This document shows positions 1-8,590 of a stretch of DNA of 64,000 bases, piece after piece (within the stretch, counting starts at the first letter, position 1; the number at the start of each line of letters is the position of its first letter). This DNA is from CAMDBL01 sp964498125 (GTDB lineage: Bacteria; Pseudomonadota; Alphaproteobacteria; Rhizobiales; Hyphomicrobiaceae): assembly GCA_964498125.1 (NCBI GenBank), contig CAZCGE010000025.1, forward strand, positions 32,520-96,519, written 5' to 3'. The translations under genes were made by a program, and so were the position numbers. A model generated the notes under the pieces. The model did not search any database. It saw only the letters and a list, made by a program, of their open reading frames with translations, and had not been told where the DNA came from.

Positions 1-71
1 GACCGCATGGCCGTCGAACCGGTGAGCAAAGCGGCGAGGCCTGCAAGGGTGAACGTGCGCCGGTTCGGCAT
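1..71 (-). CDS. Truncated N-terminus of an exported protein
   Basis: Only the first 23 codons lie in the window; the gene runs off its left edge. The start is ATG with a good AGGAG ribosome site about 10 bases upstream. The visible peptide begins MPNRRTFTLAGLAALLTG: an arginine pair, a short polar stretch and then a hydrophobic core, as in a Tat or Sec signal peptide. It lies downstream of sfsA on the same strand. The mature protein cannot be identified. Confidence 0.55.
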   Translation of the reverse strand, partial: MPNRRTFTLAGLAALLTGSTAMR

Positions 72-171
72 CGGGGTGATCTCCTGGGATGTGGTCTCGG
101 GTTGACCGTACTGTCGTCGATCGGCCGTCCCCTGTCATTTCAAGTCTTCTCAACTTTGCGTGCGGTCGGCG

Positions 172-885
172 TTATCTGGTGATCGGGATGGGCTTGTCGA
201 CGACGATAGAGGCCGCGGTCAGTTTGCAGCGCAACGCCATCGCCTCGACACCGGCGGCGACCGCGGCATCGTAGGCTGCGCCATAAGCCGGGTCGACATC
301 GCGGGCCAGCGCCAGGCGCGTGGCGTCGGCGCGCTGCACCAGGTAGACCATCACGGCGCGGTGACCGGCTTTCACCATGTTGGCCAGCTCGCCCAGGTGC
401 TTGGTGCCGCGCGCGGTGACGCTGTCGGGAAACTCGGCCAAGCCGTGCCGGCGCATCATGTGCACGTTCTTGATCTCGACATAGCAGGCCGGTTTGGCAT
501 CGTCCTCCAGCAGAATGTCGATGCGGCTGTTCTCGCCGTATTTGACCTCGCGCCTGAGGCGCGCATAACCCTGCAGCGACTTGACCTTGCCGCTGGCGAC
601 GGCGGCGGCAACCAGGAGATTGGGGTGGTTGGTATTGATGCCGACCAGAACCGGACCCTTGCCCAGATCCGTCTCGACCATTTCCCAGGTATGGCGGTAT
701 TTCCGCGTCGGGCTGTCGCTTTGCGAGAGCCACACGGCGGCGCCGGGCGTCGTCAGTCCGCGCATGGAGCCAGTGTTGGGGCAGGTGGCGGTGACCCGTT
801 CGCCGGTCTCCAGGTCGACGTCGGCGAGAAAGCGCTTGTAACGCTGCACCAGGCGGCCGCGCAGCAGCGGCGCGGAAAAGTCCAT
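172..885 (-). CDS. sfsA: SfsA family nuclease / sugar fermentation stimulation protein
   Basis: The 237-residue product has the full length of the SfsA family. It has the N-terminal OB-like part (LVQRYKRFLADV, TATCPNTGSMRGL) and a C-terminal PD-(D/E)XK-like nuclease core (SRIDILLED, then YVEIKNVHM). The family binds DNA; E. coli SfsA was described as a maltose-gene regulator and later as a nuclease. The start ATG overlaps the opposite-strand region where the creatininase-like gene begins, so the two genes are divergent. The family call is firm; the cellular role in this organism is not known. Confidence 0.92.
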   Translation of the reverse strand: MDFSAPLLRGRLVQRYKRFLADVDLETGERVTATCPNTGSMRGLTTPGAAVWLSQSDSPTRKYRHTWEMVETDLGKGPVLVGINTNHPNLLVAAAVASGKVKSLQGYARLRREVKYGENSRIDILLEDDAKPACYVEIKNVHMMRRHGLAEFPDSVTARGTKHLGELANMVKAGHRAVMVYLVQRADATRLALARDVDPAYGAAYDAAVAAGVEAMALRCKLTAASIVVDKPIPITR

Positions 886-979
886 GACGGCGCGTCTCCT
901 TCAGGCGGGCTCCCAGCAAGCCTTCGTTAACATGCTCTGGGCTAGCGTTCGAGACCTTCATTCTGCTTCGAGGTGGCCG

Positions 980-1828
980 GTGCCGCTGTCAGCATCCTGG
1001 ATACGTCGTGCGGGCGGCATGGCTGTGCTGCTTCTGGCGCTGTCGGCATCGAGTGTCGCGGCGCCAGCCGCAGAGGTCGAGCTTGAGCGCCTGACCTGGA
1101 TCGAGGTGCGCGAACGCATCGCCACGGGCGCCACGACGATCATCATCCCGACCGGCGGCACCGAGCAGAACGGCGCGCACATGGCGCTCGGCAAGCACAA
1201 CTTCATTGTCGCCGAGACCAGCCGCAGGATTGCGACCGCCCTCGGCGATGCCTTGGTGGCGCCGGTCATCGCCTACGTACCCGAGGGCGATATCGAGCGG
1301 CGGTCGGGGCACATGGCCTACGCCGGCAGCATCAGCGTCCCGGTTGCTGTTTATCGCCAACTGCTCGAAGCCGCCGCGGCCAGCATGCGCGCGCACGGCT
1401 TCAAGACCATCGTTTTCCTCGGCGATTCCGGCGGCAATCAGGCCCCGCAGCAGGAGCTGGCCGACAAGCTCACCAGGCAGTGGGCCAAGGACGCCGTCCG
1501 GGTGCTGAACGCGGCGGCCTATTACCAGCACAACGGCGGTGACGCCTGGCTGCTGGCACAGGGCGAGACGGTGGCCGGCATCGGCACGCATGCCGGCATT
1601 CGCGATACCTCGGAGTTGCTGGCGGTGGCGCCGTCGGCCGTCGATCTGTCGCGGGCCCGTCCAGACGCCGATGGCGCGACAGGCGACGCGCGGCGGGCGA
1701 GTGCGGCGCTCGGCGAGCACCTGCTGCGCCTCAAGGTCGAGGCTGCCGTCGCCGAAATCCGCGCCGCGCGCCAGGCGACCGCGGCAGGTGCGCGCAATAA
1801 CGGATTGCTGGGCCGGATTTGGCGCTGA
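980..1828 (+). CDS. Exported creatininase-family protein with altered metal ligands
   Basis: The protein has the creatininase/MftE amidohydrolase fold (IPTGGTEQNGAHMALGKHN near the N-terminus, a glycine-rich GDSGGNQ loop, then GTHAGIRDTSELL). I chose the in-frame GTG at 980 because it follows GAGGTGG and gives a normal signal peptide: a pair of Arg, a Leu/Ala core and AAPAAE at the cut. In-frame ATGs at 884, 932 and 1019 are alternatives. Well-studied family members have TEQHG and LDTD at the metal site; here they read TEQNG and LGKH. An exported location and changed ligands suggest a substrate other than creatinine. It lies upstream of a carrier gene on the same strand. Confidence 0.75.
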   Translation: MPLSASWIRRAGGMAVLLLALSASSVAAPAAEVELERLTWIEVRERIATGATTIIIPTGGTEQNGAHMALGKHNFIVAETSRRIATALGDALVAPVIAYVPEGDIERRSGHMAYAGSISVPVAVYRQLLEAAAASMRAHGFKTIVFLGDSGGNQAPQQELADKLTRQWAKDAVRVLNAAAYYQHNGGDAWLLAQGETVAGIGTHAGIRDTSELLAVAPSAVDLSRARPDADGATGDARRASAALGEHLLRLKVEAAVAEIRAARQATAAGARNNGLLGRIWR

Positions 1829-1944
1829 TCGGCGAAGCTCACGGATAACGTCCTTGCCGCTCGAGATCTGAATCGATAACGTTTGCGGGCAGTTGATAGG
1901 GCGAGCCGGGTCAATGGGCCGTCCGCGAGACGATCGGGGAAAAC

Positions 1945-3342
1945 ATGACGACTGGAAGCCGGCGGCCGTGGCCCGTCATCGCCAGCGCGCTGCTCGGTGC
2001 GGGGCTGGTCCTCTTGGCAGGCCCGGCCGTGGCCGCCACGGCGGGTGCGGCGCCTGAGCCGATCTATCTTGCCGGTATCCCCGTCGATTTCATCCTGTTC
2101 GCGCTGACGCTGCTCGGCGTCGCGCTGTTCCACACGCAAACCCTCTATGTCGCGCTCGCGGGACTGGCGGCGATCATAGGCTACAAGCTGGCGTTCACTG
2201 GCTTCAAGTTCGGCGCCGGCCTGGCCGGGCTTGGCGGCCACATGCTGCACGAGTGGGTTATCCTCGCCAATTTGTTCTGCCTGCTGATGGGCTTCGCGCT
2301 GCTGTCGCGGCATTTCGAGGAGAGCAAGGTTCCCGACAAGATGCCGGCGATCCTGCCCAACGGCTGGATAGGAGGCTTCGTTCTCCTTGTGCTGATCTTC
2401 GTGTTGTCGAGCTTCCTCGACAACATCGCCGCGGCGCTGATCGGCGGCACGGTGGCGCGCCGCGTCTACAACGGCCGCGTCGGTATCGGCTATCTGGCGG
2501 CGATCGTGGCGGCCTCCAATGCCGGCGGCTCCGGCAGCGTCGTGGGTGACACCACCACGACGATGATGTGGATTGACGGTGTCAGTCCACTGTCCGTGAT
2601 CGAAGCCTATGTCGCCGCCGGGCTCGCCATGATCGTGTTCGGCATCCCCGCCGCCATCCAGCAGCACCGTCATGAGCCGATCGCCAGCGATGTGGCGCCG
2701 GGCATCACCATCGACTGGTCGCGGGTCGCCATCGTCATCGGCATTCTGGTCATCGCCATCCTCGCCAACGTCATCGCCAATCTGAAGTTTCCCGCCGTGC
2801 TCGACGCGCTGCCGGTCATCGGGCTTGCGGTGTGGGCCGTCATCCTGGTGACAGCGGCGGTCCGCCAGCCCGACTGGTCGGTGATGCCGGAGACCTTCAA
2901 GGGCACCGTCTTCCTGCTGGCGCTTGTCACCAGTGCCTCGCTGATGCCGGTCGAGAAGCTGCCGTTGGCGTCCTGGCAGACCGCACTCGGCCTCGGCTTC
3001 GTCTCGGCGGTGTTCGACAACATCCCCTTGACGGCGCTGGCGCTCAAACAGGGCGGCTATGACTGGGGGTATCTCGCTTATGCGGTCGGCTTCGGCGGCT
3101 CGATGATCTGGTTTGGCTCATCGGCCGGCGTGGCGCTGGCAAACATGTATCCGGAGGCCAAGTCGGTTGGCCTTTGGCTGCGGTTGGGTTGGCACGTGAC
3201 CGTTGCCTACGTGGTTGGCTTCTTCTTCATGCTGGCGATGATCGGCTGGGTTCCCGATGCCGATCACAAGAAGCGCGTCGACGTGCCGCCCGCGCAGCAG
3301 AGCGTGGCGCTCTCGCAGGCGGGTCCAATGGTCGCCCGTTGA
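1945..3342 (+). CDS. NhaD/ArsB-like ion transporter (citrate-transporter superfamily)
   Basis: The 465-residue membrane protein has about twelve hydrophobic segments. Two inverted halves each carry an intramembrane motif rich in Ser, Asp and Asn (SFLDNIAAALIGG in the first, SAVFDNIPLTALAL in the second), as in NhaD-type sodium/proton antiporters. The stretch SNAGGSGSVVGDTTTTMMW is also typical of that family. A cleavable signal-like segment precedes the first helix. The likely job is sodium/proton or organic-anion exchange at the inner membrane; the ion cannot be read from the sequence. Confidence 0.8.
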   Translation: MTTGSRRPWPVIASALLGAGLVLLAGPAVAATAGAAPEPIYLAGIPVDFILFALTLLGVALFHTQTLYVALAGLAAIIGYKLAFTGFKFGAGLAGLGGHMLHEWVILANLFCLLMGFALLSRHFEESKVPDKMPAILPNGWIGGFVLLVLIFVLSSFLDNIAAALIGGTVARRVYNGRVGIGYLAAIVAASNAGGSGSVVGDTTTTMMWIDGVSPLSVIEAYVAAGLAMIVFGIPAAIQQHRHEPIASDVAPGITIDWSRVAIVIGILVIAILANVIANLKFPAVLDALPVIGLAVWAVILVTAAVRQPDWSVMPETFKGTVFLLALVTSASLMPVEKLPLASWQTALGLGFVSAVFDNIPLTALALKQGGYDWGYLAYAVGFGGSMIWFGSSAGVALANMYPEAKSVGLWLRLGWHVTVAYVVGFFFMLAMIGWVPDADHKKRVDVPPAQQSVALSQAGPMVAR

Positions 3343-3508
3343 ACTCGGTATGATCCTCGCCGCGGCGCCTGTGGCGCGGGGGCTGGCCGGACGGCCACCG
3401 GTTTTGTCGCGGCGTGAGGGTCTGATCGGCGAGGCGCGCAGCAGATTGCCGCTGTGCGCGGCGCCTCGATTGGGCTAACAGCGCGGGATCGCGCGTCGCG
3501 ACATCAGC

Positions 3509-4492
3509 TTGACAGGCCGTGACAGCATGGCGTCCCCCGAGCCACCCCGCAGCCCTCGCGCAGCCGGTCAGCACCTGCCGGATGCGGTGCCGGGCAATTG
3601 GATCGACCGCTGGGCGCCAAGCGCGTGGCGGCCCTACGCGCGGCTGGCGCGCTTTGATCGGCCGATCGGCGCGTGGCTGTTGCTGTTTCCATGCTGGTGG
3701 TCGCAGGCGCTGGCCGAGGTTTCGGCGGGTCGTGCCGCGCCCGATCCCTGGTTCCTTCTGTTGTTTTTGGCCGGCGCCTTCGTCATGCGCGGTGCAGGCT
3801 GTGCCTACAACGATTTCATCGACAGGGACTATGACGCCCAGGTGGCGCGCACCGCCATGCGCCCGATACCGTCGGGGCAGGTGTCACCGACGTCGGCCTT
3901 GGTCTTTGCCGCCTGCCTGAGCCTGGTCGGCCTGCTGGTGCTGGTGCAGTTCAATGCCGCCACGATTCTCCTCGGCGCGTCCTCGCTGGTGCTGGTGGCT
4001 GTCTATCCGTTTGCGAAACGGTTTACGTACTGGCCCCAAGTCGTGCTCGGCCTGACGTTCAAGTGGGGCGCGCTGGTTGGTTGGGTGGCGGTGCAGGGCG
4101 CGCTCGGCGCCGCGCCGCTGCTGCTATACGCTGGCGCCGTGCTGTGGACCATCGGCTACGATACGATCTATGCCCACCAGGACAAGGAGGACGACGTCAT
4201 GGTCGGCCTCAAGTCGACAGCGCTGCGCTTTGGCGCCGCGACGTGCTGGTGGATCGGCGGATTTTATTTGGCTGCCCTGGCGCTCTGGGTCCTGGCCGCT
4301 GAAGCTGCCGGCGCGCATCCGCCGACCTATCTGGCGCTGATCATCGCCGCCGGCCTGTTGGGCTGGCAAGTGGTCACGCTCGATATCGACGATGCCGATA
4401 ATTGCCTGCGCCGCTTCCGCGCCAACCGCGACGTTGGTTGGGTGGTTTTCGCGGGCCTGGTGGCCGACATGGGCCTGACGAATTGGGCCTGA
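3509..4492 (+). CDS. ubiA: 4-hydroxybenzoate polyprenyltransferase
   Basis: UbiA attaches the polyprenyl tail to 4-hydroxybenzoate in ubiquinone synthesis. The 327-residue protein has both Asp-rich prenyl-diphosphate motifs: NDFIDRDYD near residue 104 and YDTIYAHQDKEDD near residue 217. About eight membrane helices are visible. The N-terminal 30 residues are Pro-rich and polar, so the ATG at 3527 is also possible. The stop codon lies inside a 14-bp tandem duplication, so the last codons have been copied downstream of the stop. Confidence 0.93.
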   Translation: MTGRDSMASPEPPRSPRAAGQHLPDAVPGNWIDRWAPSAWRPYARLARFDRPIGAWLLLFPCWWSQALAEVSAGRAAPDPWFLLLFLAGAFVMRGAGCAYNDFIDRDYDAQVARTAMRPIPSGQVSPTSALVFAACLSLVGLLVLVQFNAATILLGASSLVLVAVYPFAKRFTYWPQVVLGLTFKWGALVGWVAVQGALGAAPLLLYAGAVLWTIGYDTIYAHQDKEDDVMVGLKSTALRFGAATCWWIGGFYLAALALWVLAAEAAGAHPPTYLALIIAAGLLGWQVVTLDIDDADNCLRRFRANRDVGWVVFAGLVADMGLTNWA

Positions 4493-4507
4493 CGAATTGG
4501 GCCTGAC
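4471..4507. repeat. 14-bp tandem repeat across the ubiA stop codon
   Basis: The unit gggcctgacgaatt occurs at 4471-4484 and 4485-4498, followed by a 9-base partial copy to 4507. The ubiA stop TGA (4490-4492) is read in the second copy. The unit length is not a multiple of three, so gain or loss of a copy would change the end of the protein only slightly. Confidence 0.9.
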
Positions 4508-4839
4508 CGCGCTTCTGGCGCGTGGCTGAGTGAAGGGCAGGCCGACGGACGGCGTCGGCGCGGGCTTGGGAGTCCGCGCCGACGTGACGCCTGCCTGCAA
4601 CTCCTAAGGCCATCTTGGGTGACCCTGGAATGACCTTGCCAGAAAGGGTTTCAGATCCGATGAACAAACAAGGTAACAGCAACCTGAAGGGATGCCCCCG
4701 ATCGGGACACCGGCTCCTGGCGCGTGCCTTTGGCGTGGCCTTGTCGCCGTGTCGCTTTTGCGGCAGGAAACCCCGGTCGAGCCGGGCTTTGCTGGGCTGG
4801 GCATGATGGCGGGGCATGCAGTCAACGGAGAGCGACGCG
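4493..4839. other. Gene-poor gap between ubiA and the DUF4170 gene
   Basis: This 347-base stretch shows no convincing gene. It holds the end of the 14-bp tandem repeat and a strong hairpin at 4554-4583 (10-bp arms gtcggcgcgg / ccgcgccgac) without a T-run. A second ATGAACAAACAA at 4660 resembles the start of the next gene (ATGAACAAACAG at 4840) but opens only a short unconvincing frame. The genes on either side point the same way. Confidence 0.6.
4554..4583 (+). terminator. Hairpin downstream of ubiA
   Basis: Perfect 10-bp arms gtcggcgcgg and ccgcgccgac enclose a 10-base loop. There is no T-run after it, so it may be an RNA-stabilising hairpin or a factor-dependent stop rather than a classic intrinsic terminator. 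Confidence 0.4.
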
Positions 4840-5073
4840 ATGAACAAACAGCTACTGCACCTGGTCTTCGGTGGCGAGTTGACGAGCCTGGATGGTATCG
4901 AATTCCGCGACCTGAAGGGGCTGGACATCGTCGGCATCTACCCGAACTATGCCGAGGCCTACCAAGCCTGGAAAGGTGTCGCCCAGCGTACGGTGGACAA
5001 TGCGCATATGCGCTATTTCATCGTGCATATGCATCGCCTGCTCGATCCGGCGACGGGACAAGAGCAATCCTGA
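4840..5073 (+). CDS. DUF4170 domain protein
   Basis: The 77-residue protein matches the small alphaproteobacterial DUF4170 family from end to end (LLHLVFGGEL, DIVGIYPNY, TVDNAHMRYFIVHMHRLLDP). I chose ATG 4840 over 4816 because it follows a GGAG site and starts at the family's usual MNKQ/MSKQ. No reaction is known for the family. The next gene, an MsbA-like exporter, begins only 25 bases after its stop, so the two are probably co-transcribed. Confidence 0.88.
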   Translation: MNKQLLHLVFGGELTSLDGIEFRDLKGLDIVGIYPNYAEAYQAWKGVAQRTVDNAHMRYFIVHMHRLLDPATGQEQS

Positions 5074-5098
5074 GCATGCGATCGGTGGAAAGGGTGCC

Positions 5099-6955
5099 AT
5101 GAGCCTGGACACGAGGCCGGCAGGCGGCACGGTGCATGCGGTCGAGCCGACAGCCAAGCTCGGCGCGCTCGTTCATGACCCGCGAACGCGTCTGTTGCTA
5201 TACCGCTTTCTCGCCGATTGGGTGCGTCCACGCTGGCGCGAGGTGGTGTGGGCCCTGGCGCTTGCCGTTTGTCTGGCAGCCGCCACCGGGGCCTACCCCA
5301 AGATCATCAAGCTGTCGTTTGACACCTTGATGCAGGGTGCGCCCGGCGCCTCCGATCGGCTTGTACTGGTCCTGGCCGGCATCGTCGCCACCACATTCGT
5401 GCGCAGTTTTTTCCTCTATTGCCAGACGATTGCCGCCAACTCGGTGGTGATGCGCATCGTCAACGACATCCAGAAACGCGCCTTTGCCAGCCTGGTCGCC
5501 GCAGATTTCGCCCGCCTTTCGCGCGAAGGCCCCGGCCAGCTCGTCTCGCGGCTGACCAATGATGTTGCCTATATTCGCGATGCCGCCCAGTCGTCGCTGA
5601 CCAGCGCGGTGCGCGACCCGCTGATGATCCTGGCGCTGGTGATGGTGATGCTGTCGCTCGACTGGATGTTGACCGCCGTCGTGCTCGGTGTCTATCCGCT
5701 GGCGGCACTGCCGATTGCCTCGATCGGCCAGCGTCTGCGCAAGGTTGCCAAGCGCACGCAGAGCGAACTCGGCGATATGACATCGCTGCTGACCGAGAAG
5801 CTGTCCGCGGCACGGCTGATCAAGACCTTCCGGCTGGAGGACTATGCATCGGGCCAGGTCAACCGCAGCTTCGATTCCGTGCTCGGCCTGCGGCTGAAGT
5901 CGGTGCGGGCGCGCGCCAGGCTCGATCCGATGCTGGAATCGCTGGGTGGCGTGGCGGTCTCTGGCGTCATCGGGCTGGCCTACTGGCGGATTGCCAGCGG
6001 TGTCCTGACCGTCGGCGACTTCGTGGCATTCATCACCGCACTGCTGCTGGCGGCGCAACCCATTCGTGGCATTGGCAACTTGTCCAGCAGAGTGATGGAA
6101 GGGCTGGCCGCCGCCGAGCGCGTCTATCAGGTGCTCGACGAGCAGCCACAGGTCATCGACTCGCCGGACGCCCAGCAGTTGGCGCCGACCGCTGGTGGCG
6201 TGCACTTCGAGAACGTGTCGTTCTCCTATGGGGCGGCAGACGTCACCGCCGTGCGCGGCTTCACGCTGGACGTGCCGGGCGGCAAGACCGTCGCGCTCGT
6301 CGGCCGCTCGGGCAGCGGCAAGTCCACCGTCATCAATCTGGTGCCGCGGCTCTACGACGTCACCCGTGGCCGCATCAGCATCGATGGCCAGGACGTGCGT
6401 GGGGTGACATTGGCTTCGCTGCGCGGCGCCATTGCGATCGTCAGCCAGGACGTGACGCTGTTCGATGACACCATTCACGCCAATATTGCGCTCGGCCGGC
6501 TGGGCGCCTCGAGGGACGACATCATCGCCGCCGCCAAGGCCGCCGCCGCGCACGAGTTCATCCTGGCCCAGCCGCAGGGCTACGACACACTGATCGGCGA
6601 TCGCGGCCATTCGTTGTCGGGCGGCCAGCGCCAGCGCCTGGCCCTGGCGCGTGCCATCCTGCGGGACGCGCCCATCCTGTTGCTCGACGAGGCCACCAGT
6701 GCATTGGATACCGAGTCGGAACAGCTGGTGCAGGACGCGCTCGCCGGCTTCACACGCAATCGCACGACGCTGGTGATCGCCCATCGGCTGTCCACCATTC
6801 AGAACGCCGATTTGATCTGCGTCATGGAAGAAGGTGCGATGGTCGAGTGCGGCACCCATGCCGGGCTGCTGGCCAGCGACGGCGTCTATGCCCGCCTGTG
6901 CCGCGCCCAGCAGGTGGCGACAGGATCGGCCGTGCCGCAGCTCGGCGCTGGATAA
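5099..6955 (+). CDS. MsbA-like ABC exporter (membrane and ATPase domains fused)
   Basis: This 618-residue half-transporter has a six-helix type I exporter domain (about residues 35-330) followed by an ATPase domain. The ATPase motifs are complete: Walker A GRSGSGKS near residue 402, Q-loop IVSQDVTLF, signature LSGGQ near 505, Walker B ILLLDEATSALD and switch AHRLST. The closest well-known relatives are MsbA lipid A-core flippases; multidrug exporters of the same fold cannot be excluded. The start ATG follows GGTGGAAAGGG. Confidence 0.85.
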   Translation: MSLDTRPAGGTVHAVEPTAKLGALVHDPRTRLLLYRFLADWVRPRWREVVWALALAVCLAAATGAYPKIIKLSFDTLMQGAPGASDRLVLVLAGIVATTFVRSFFLYCQTIAANSVVMRIVNDIQKRAFASLVAADFARLSREGPGQLVSRLTNDVAYIRDAAQSSLTSAVRDPLMILALVMVMLSLDWMLTAVVLGVYPLAALPIASIGQRLRKVAKRTQSELGDMTSLLTEKLSAARLIKTFRLEDYASGQVNRSFDSVLGLRLKSVRARARLDPMLESLGGVAVSGVIGLAYWRIASGVLTVGDFVAFITALLLAAQPIRGIGNLSSRVMEGLAAAERVYQVLDEQPQVIDSPDAQQLAPTAGGVHFENVSFSYGAADVTAVRGFTLDVPGGKTVALVGRSGSGKSTVINLVPRLYDVTRGRISIDGQDVRGVTLASLRGAIAIVSQDVTLFDDTIHANIALGRLGASRDDIIAAAKAAAAHEFILAQPQGYDTLIGDRGHSLSGGQRQRLALARAILRDAPILLLDEATSALDTESEQLVQDALAGFTRNRTTLVIAHRLSTIQNADLICVMEEGAMVECGTHAGLLASDGVYARLCRAQQVATGSAVPQLGAG

Positions 6956-6971
6956 AACGGGTGCGACCAGG

Positions 6972-7769
6972 TCACGGGAACAGCGGTTGCACGACCAGTA
7001 CCGTGGCGTTGTCCTGGTGCGACTGGCGCAGCGCGTCGACGGCGCGGATCAGGGCGCTGGCCACGGCTTGCGGGCCGGCATCGGCGTAGGCCGAAACGAG
7101 CCGGGCGATTTCCTCGGCGTCGAGGGTCTGCAAGCCGTCGCTGGCCAGGATCACGTAATCACCCGGATGCAGCGGTGTTGGTTGCTGCGAATGATCGACC
7201 AGCGCAATGTCGTCGCCGCAGACCGCTGAGCGCAGCATATGCCGGCGCGAATCGGCGCGAGCCGCCTGCACGGACATGAGGCCCGCGGCCGCGAGCTGGT
7301 CGAGCTCGGGCGCCAAGGAATGATCGGCGTTGAGCAGCGCGATCTCGCCTTGCCGAAAGAGGTAGAGCGGGCTGTCGCCGACGCTGATCCACTGCGCGCC
7401 ATCGGGCCCGAAGACGACGCCGATCACCGTCGAGCCCATGCCGGAGAGCATGGGGTTGGTGGCAATTTGCTCGGCCACCGCATCGTTGCAGAGCTGCAGC
7501 GCGTGCAGCAGACAGTCTGTCGTCGACATGCCCGCGCCGGCCGCATCATAGGCCTGGAGGAAGGTTTCACACACCGTCCGGCTGGCAACATCGCCGCCGG
7601 CGTGCCCGCCCATGCCATCGGCCAGCACGGCCACCAGGCGGTGCCGGGCGCCTGGCGGCGCTTCGGCTGATTGTGCGTCGGCGTCGGCGCCGATCAGGAC
7701 GGCGGCCATGTCCTCCTGATAGCGTCGCGCGCCTTGGGTGGCGCAGCAGGCGTGCGCGTAGTCCCGCAT
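6972..7769 (-). CDS. PP2C-type protein serine/threonine phosphatase
   Basis: The 265-residue protein has the metal-binding PP2C motifs in order: RRYQEDM, ADGMGGHAGG, GMGSTVIGV, VGDSPLYLF, ASDGL and HQDNATVLV. It should remove phosphate from Ser/Thr using two Mn or Mg ions. The ATG at 7769 shares one base with the stop of the upstream FHA gene (TGATG), which suggests translational coupling; an in-frame ATG at 7799 would add ten residues. With the two FHA genes and the divergent kinase at 9438 it forms a complete writer, eraser and reader set. Confidence 0.92.
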   Translation of the reverse strand: MRDYAHACCATQGARRYQEDMAAVLIGADADAQSAEAPPGARHRLVAVLADGMGGHAGGDVASRTVCETFLQAYDAAGAGMSTTDCLLHALQLCNDAVAEQIATNPMLSGMGSTVIGVVFGPDGAQWISVGDSPLYLFRQGEIALLNADHSLAPELDQLAAAGLMSVQAARADSRRHMLRSAVCGDDIALVDHSQQPTPLHPGDYVILASDGLQTLDAEEIARLVSAYADAGPQAVASALIRAVDALRQSHQDNATVLVVQPLFP

Positions 7770-8503
7770 CAGGCTTTGGCTTCCGTCAATGCCGACCAAT
7801 CGAACTGCGGGCCGCAGAATGGCACGAAGACCATCTGTGTGCGCCCCATGGTGATGACGTCCATGGCCGCCAGAGGCAGCGCGGACGTCGGCTTCAGGTC
7901 GTTGACCCGCACCACATTGGTCTTGGCCAGGTTGGGAACGAACAGGAACGATCGATCGATCGAGTCGTAGCGGATGAAGGCCTGCTCTTCCGCGGATATG
8001 CTGTCGTCGCCGAAGTCGATGGGGATGCGCTGGCTGGAGGCTCGCCCCATAGTATTGTTGCCTTCGTGAATGGGCCGATAGCTGCCGAGGCCCGGGCCGC
8101 CGACCACCACCAGCCAGCCGACCACGGGGTCGTCGTGGAACCGGTCGCGCGACACGTTCTGCTTGCCGCGCAGCAGCGTCGTGCGCTGGGCTGGCGCCTG
8201 GGTTGCGATCAGGGGTCCGCGCACGACGCGCGTCGTCGGTGGCGTGTCGGCGTCGCGCTGGTGATCGGCGTCGGTTGCTGGCGGCGTGCGCGCAATGCGC
8301 GCGGCCTCCGCCGCGCTGAGCATGGCAGGGGCAGCCGGACCCGCGCCGACCGACCTGGCCGGCGTTGCGATTCTCACGGTCGGCGTCATGTCGGCGGTAC
8401 TCTCGGGGTGTTCCTCGCGCCCCGCGGCTGCCAGCGCCTCGCGCAGCGACTCGAAAAATCCGCCGGACTTGCCGGAGATGGCTACGTCGGGTGATCCTGT
8501 CAT
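7769..8503 (-). CDS. FHA domain protein
   Basis: The protein has a low-complexity Ala/Pro/Thr-rich N-terminal half and a C-terminal FHA domain (from about residue 130: GWLVVVGGPGLG, NNTMGRASSQRI, then the closing strands). FHA domains bind phosphothreonine. I chose ATG 8503, 24 bases inside the longer frame, because AGGAG lies 8 bases upstream of it. The many Thr residues in the N-terminal part (for example TPTVRIATPARS) are possible targets of the neighbouring kinase. Its stop overlaps the start of the phosphatase gene. Confidence 0.82.
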   Translation of the reverse strand: MTGSPDVAISGKSGGFFESLREALAAAGREEHPESTADMTPTVRIATPARSVGAGPAAPAMLSAAEAARIARTPPATDADHQRDADTPPTTRVVRGPLIATQAPAQRTTLLRGKQNVSRDRFHDDPVVGWLVVVGGPGLGSYRPIHEGNNTMGRASSQRIPIDFGDDSISAEEQAFIRYDSIDRSFLFVPNLAKTNVVRVNDLKPTSALPLAAMDVITMGRTQMVFVPFCGPQFDWSALTEAKA

Positions 8504-8590
8504 TCGTTTTGCTCCTGTGTCATTCAATGTCCACGCACCCTGTCACACACGTTTGCTTTTTCAGCCGGCGGTGCTTCCAAGGCCGCTGCC

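Noticed and set aside
5198..6859. A 553-codon minus-strand frame opposite the MsbA-like exporter
   Set aside because: It is antisense to a gene with intact ABC motifs and has no domain of its own.
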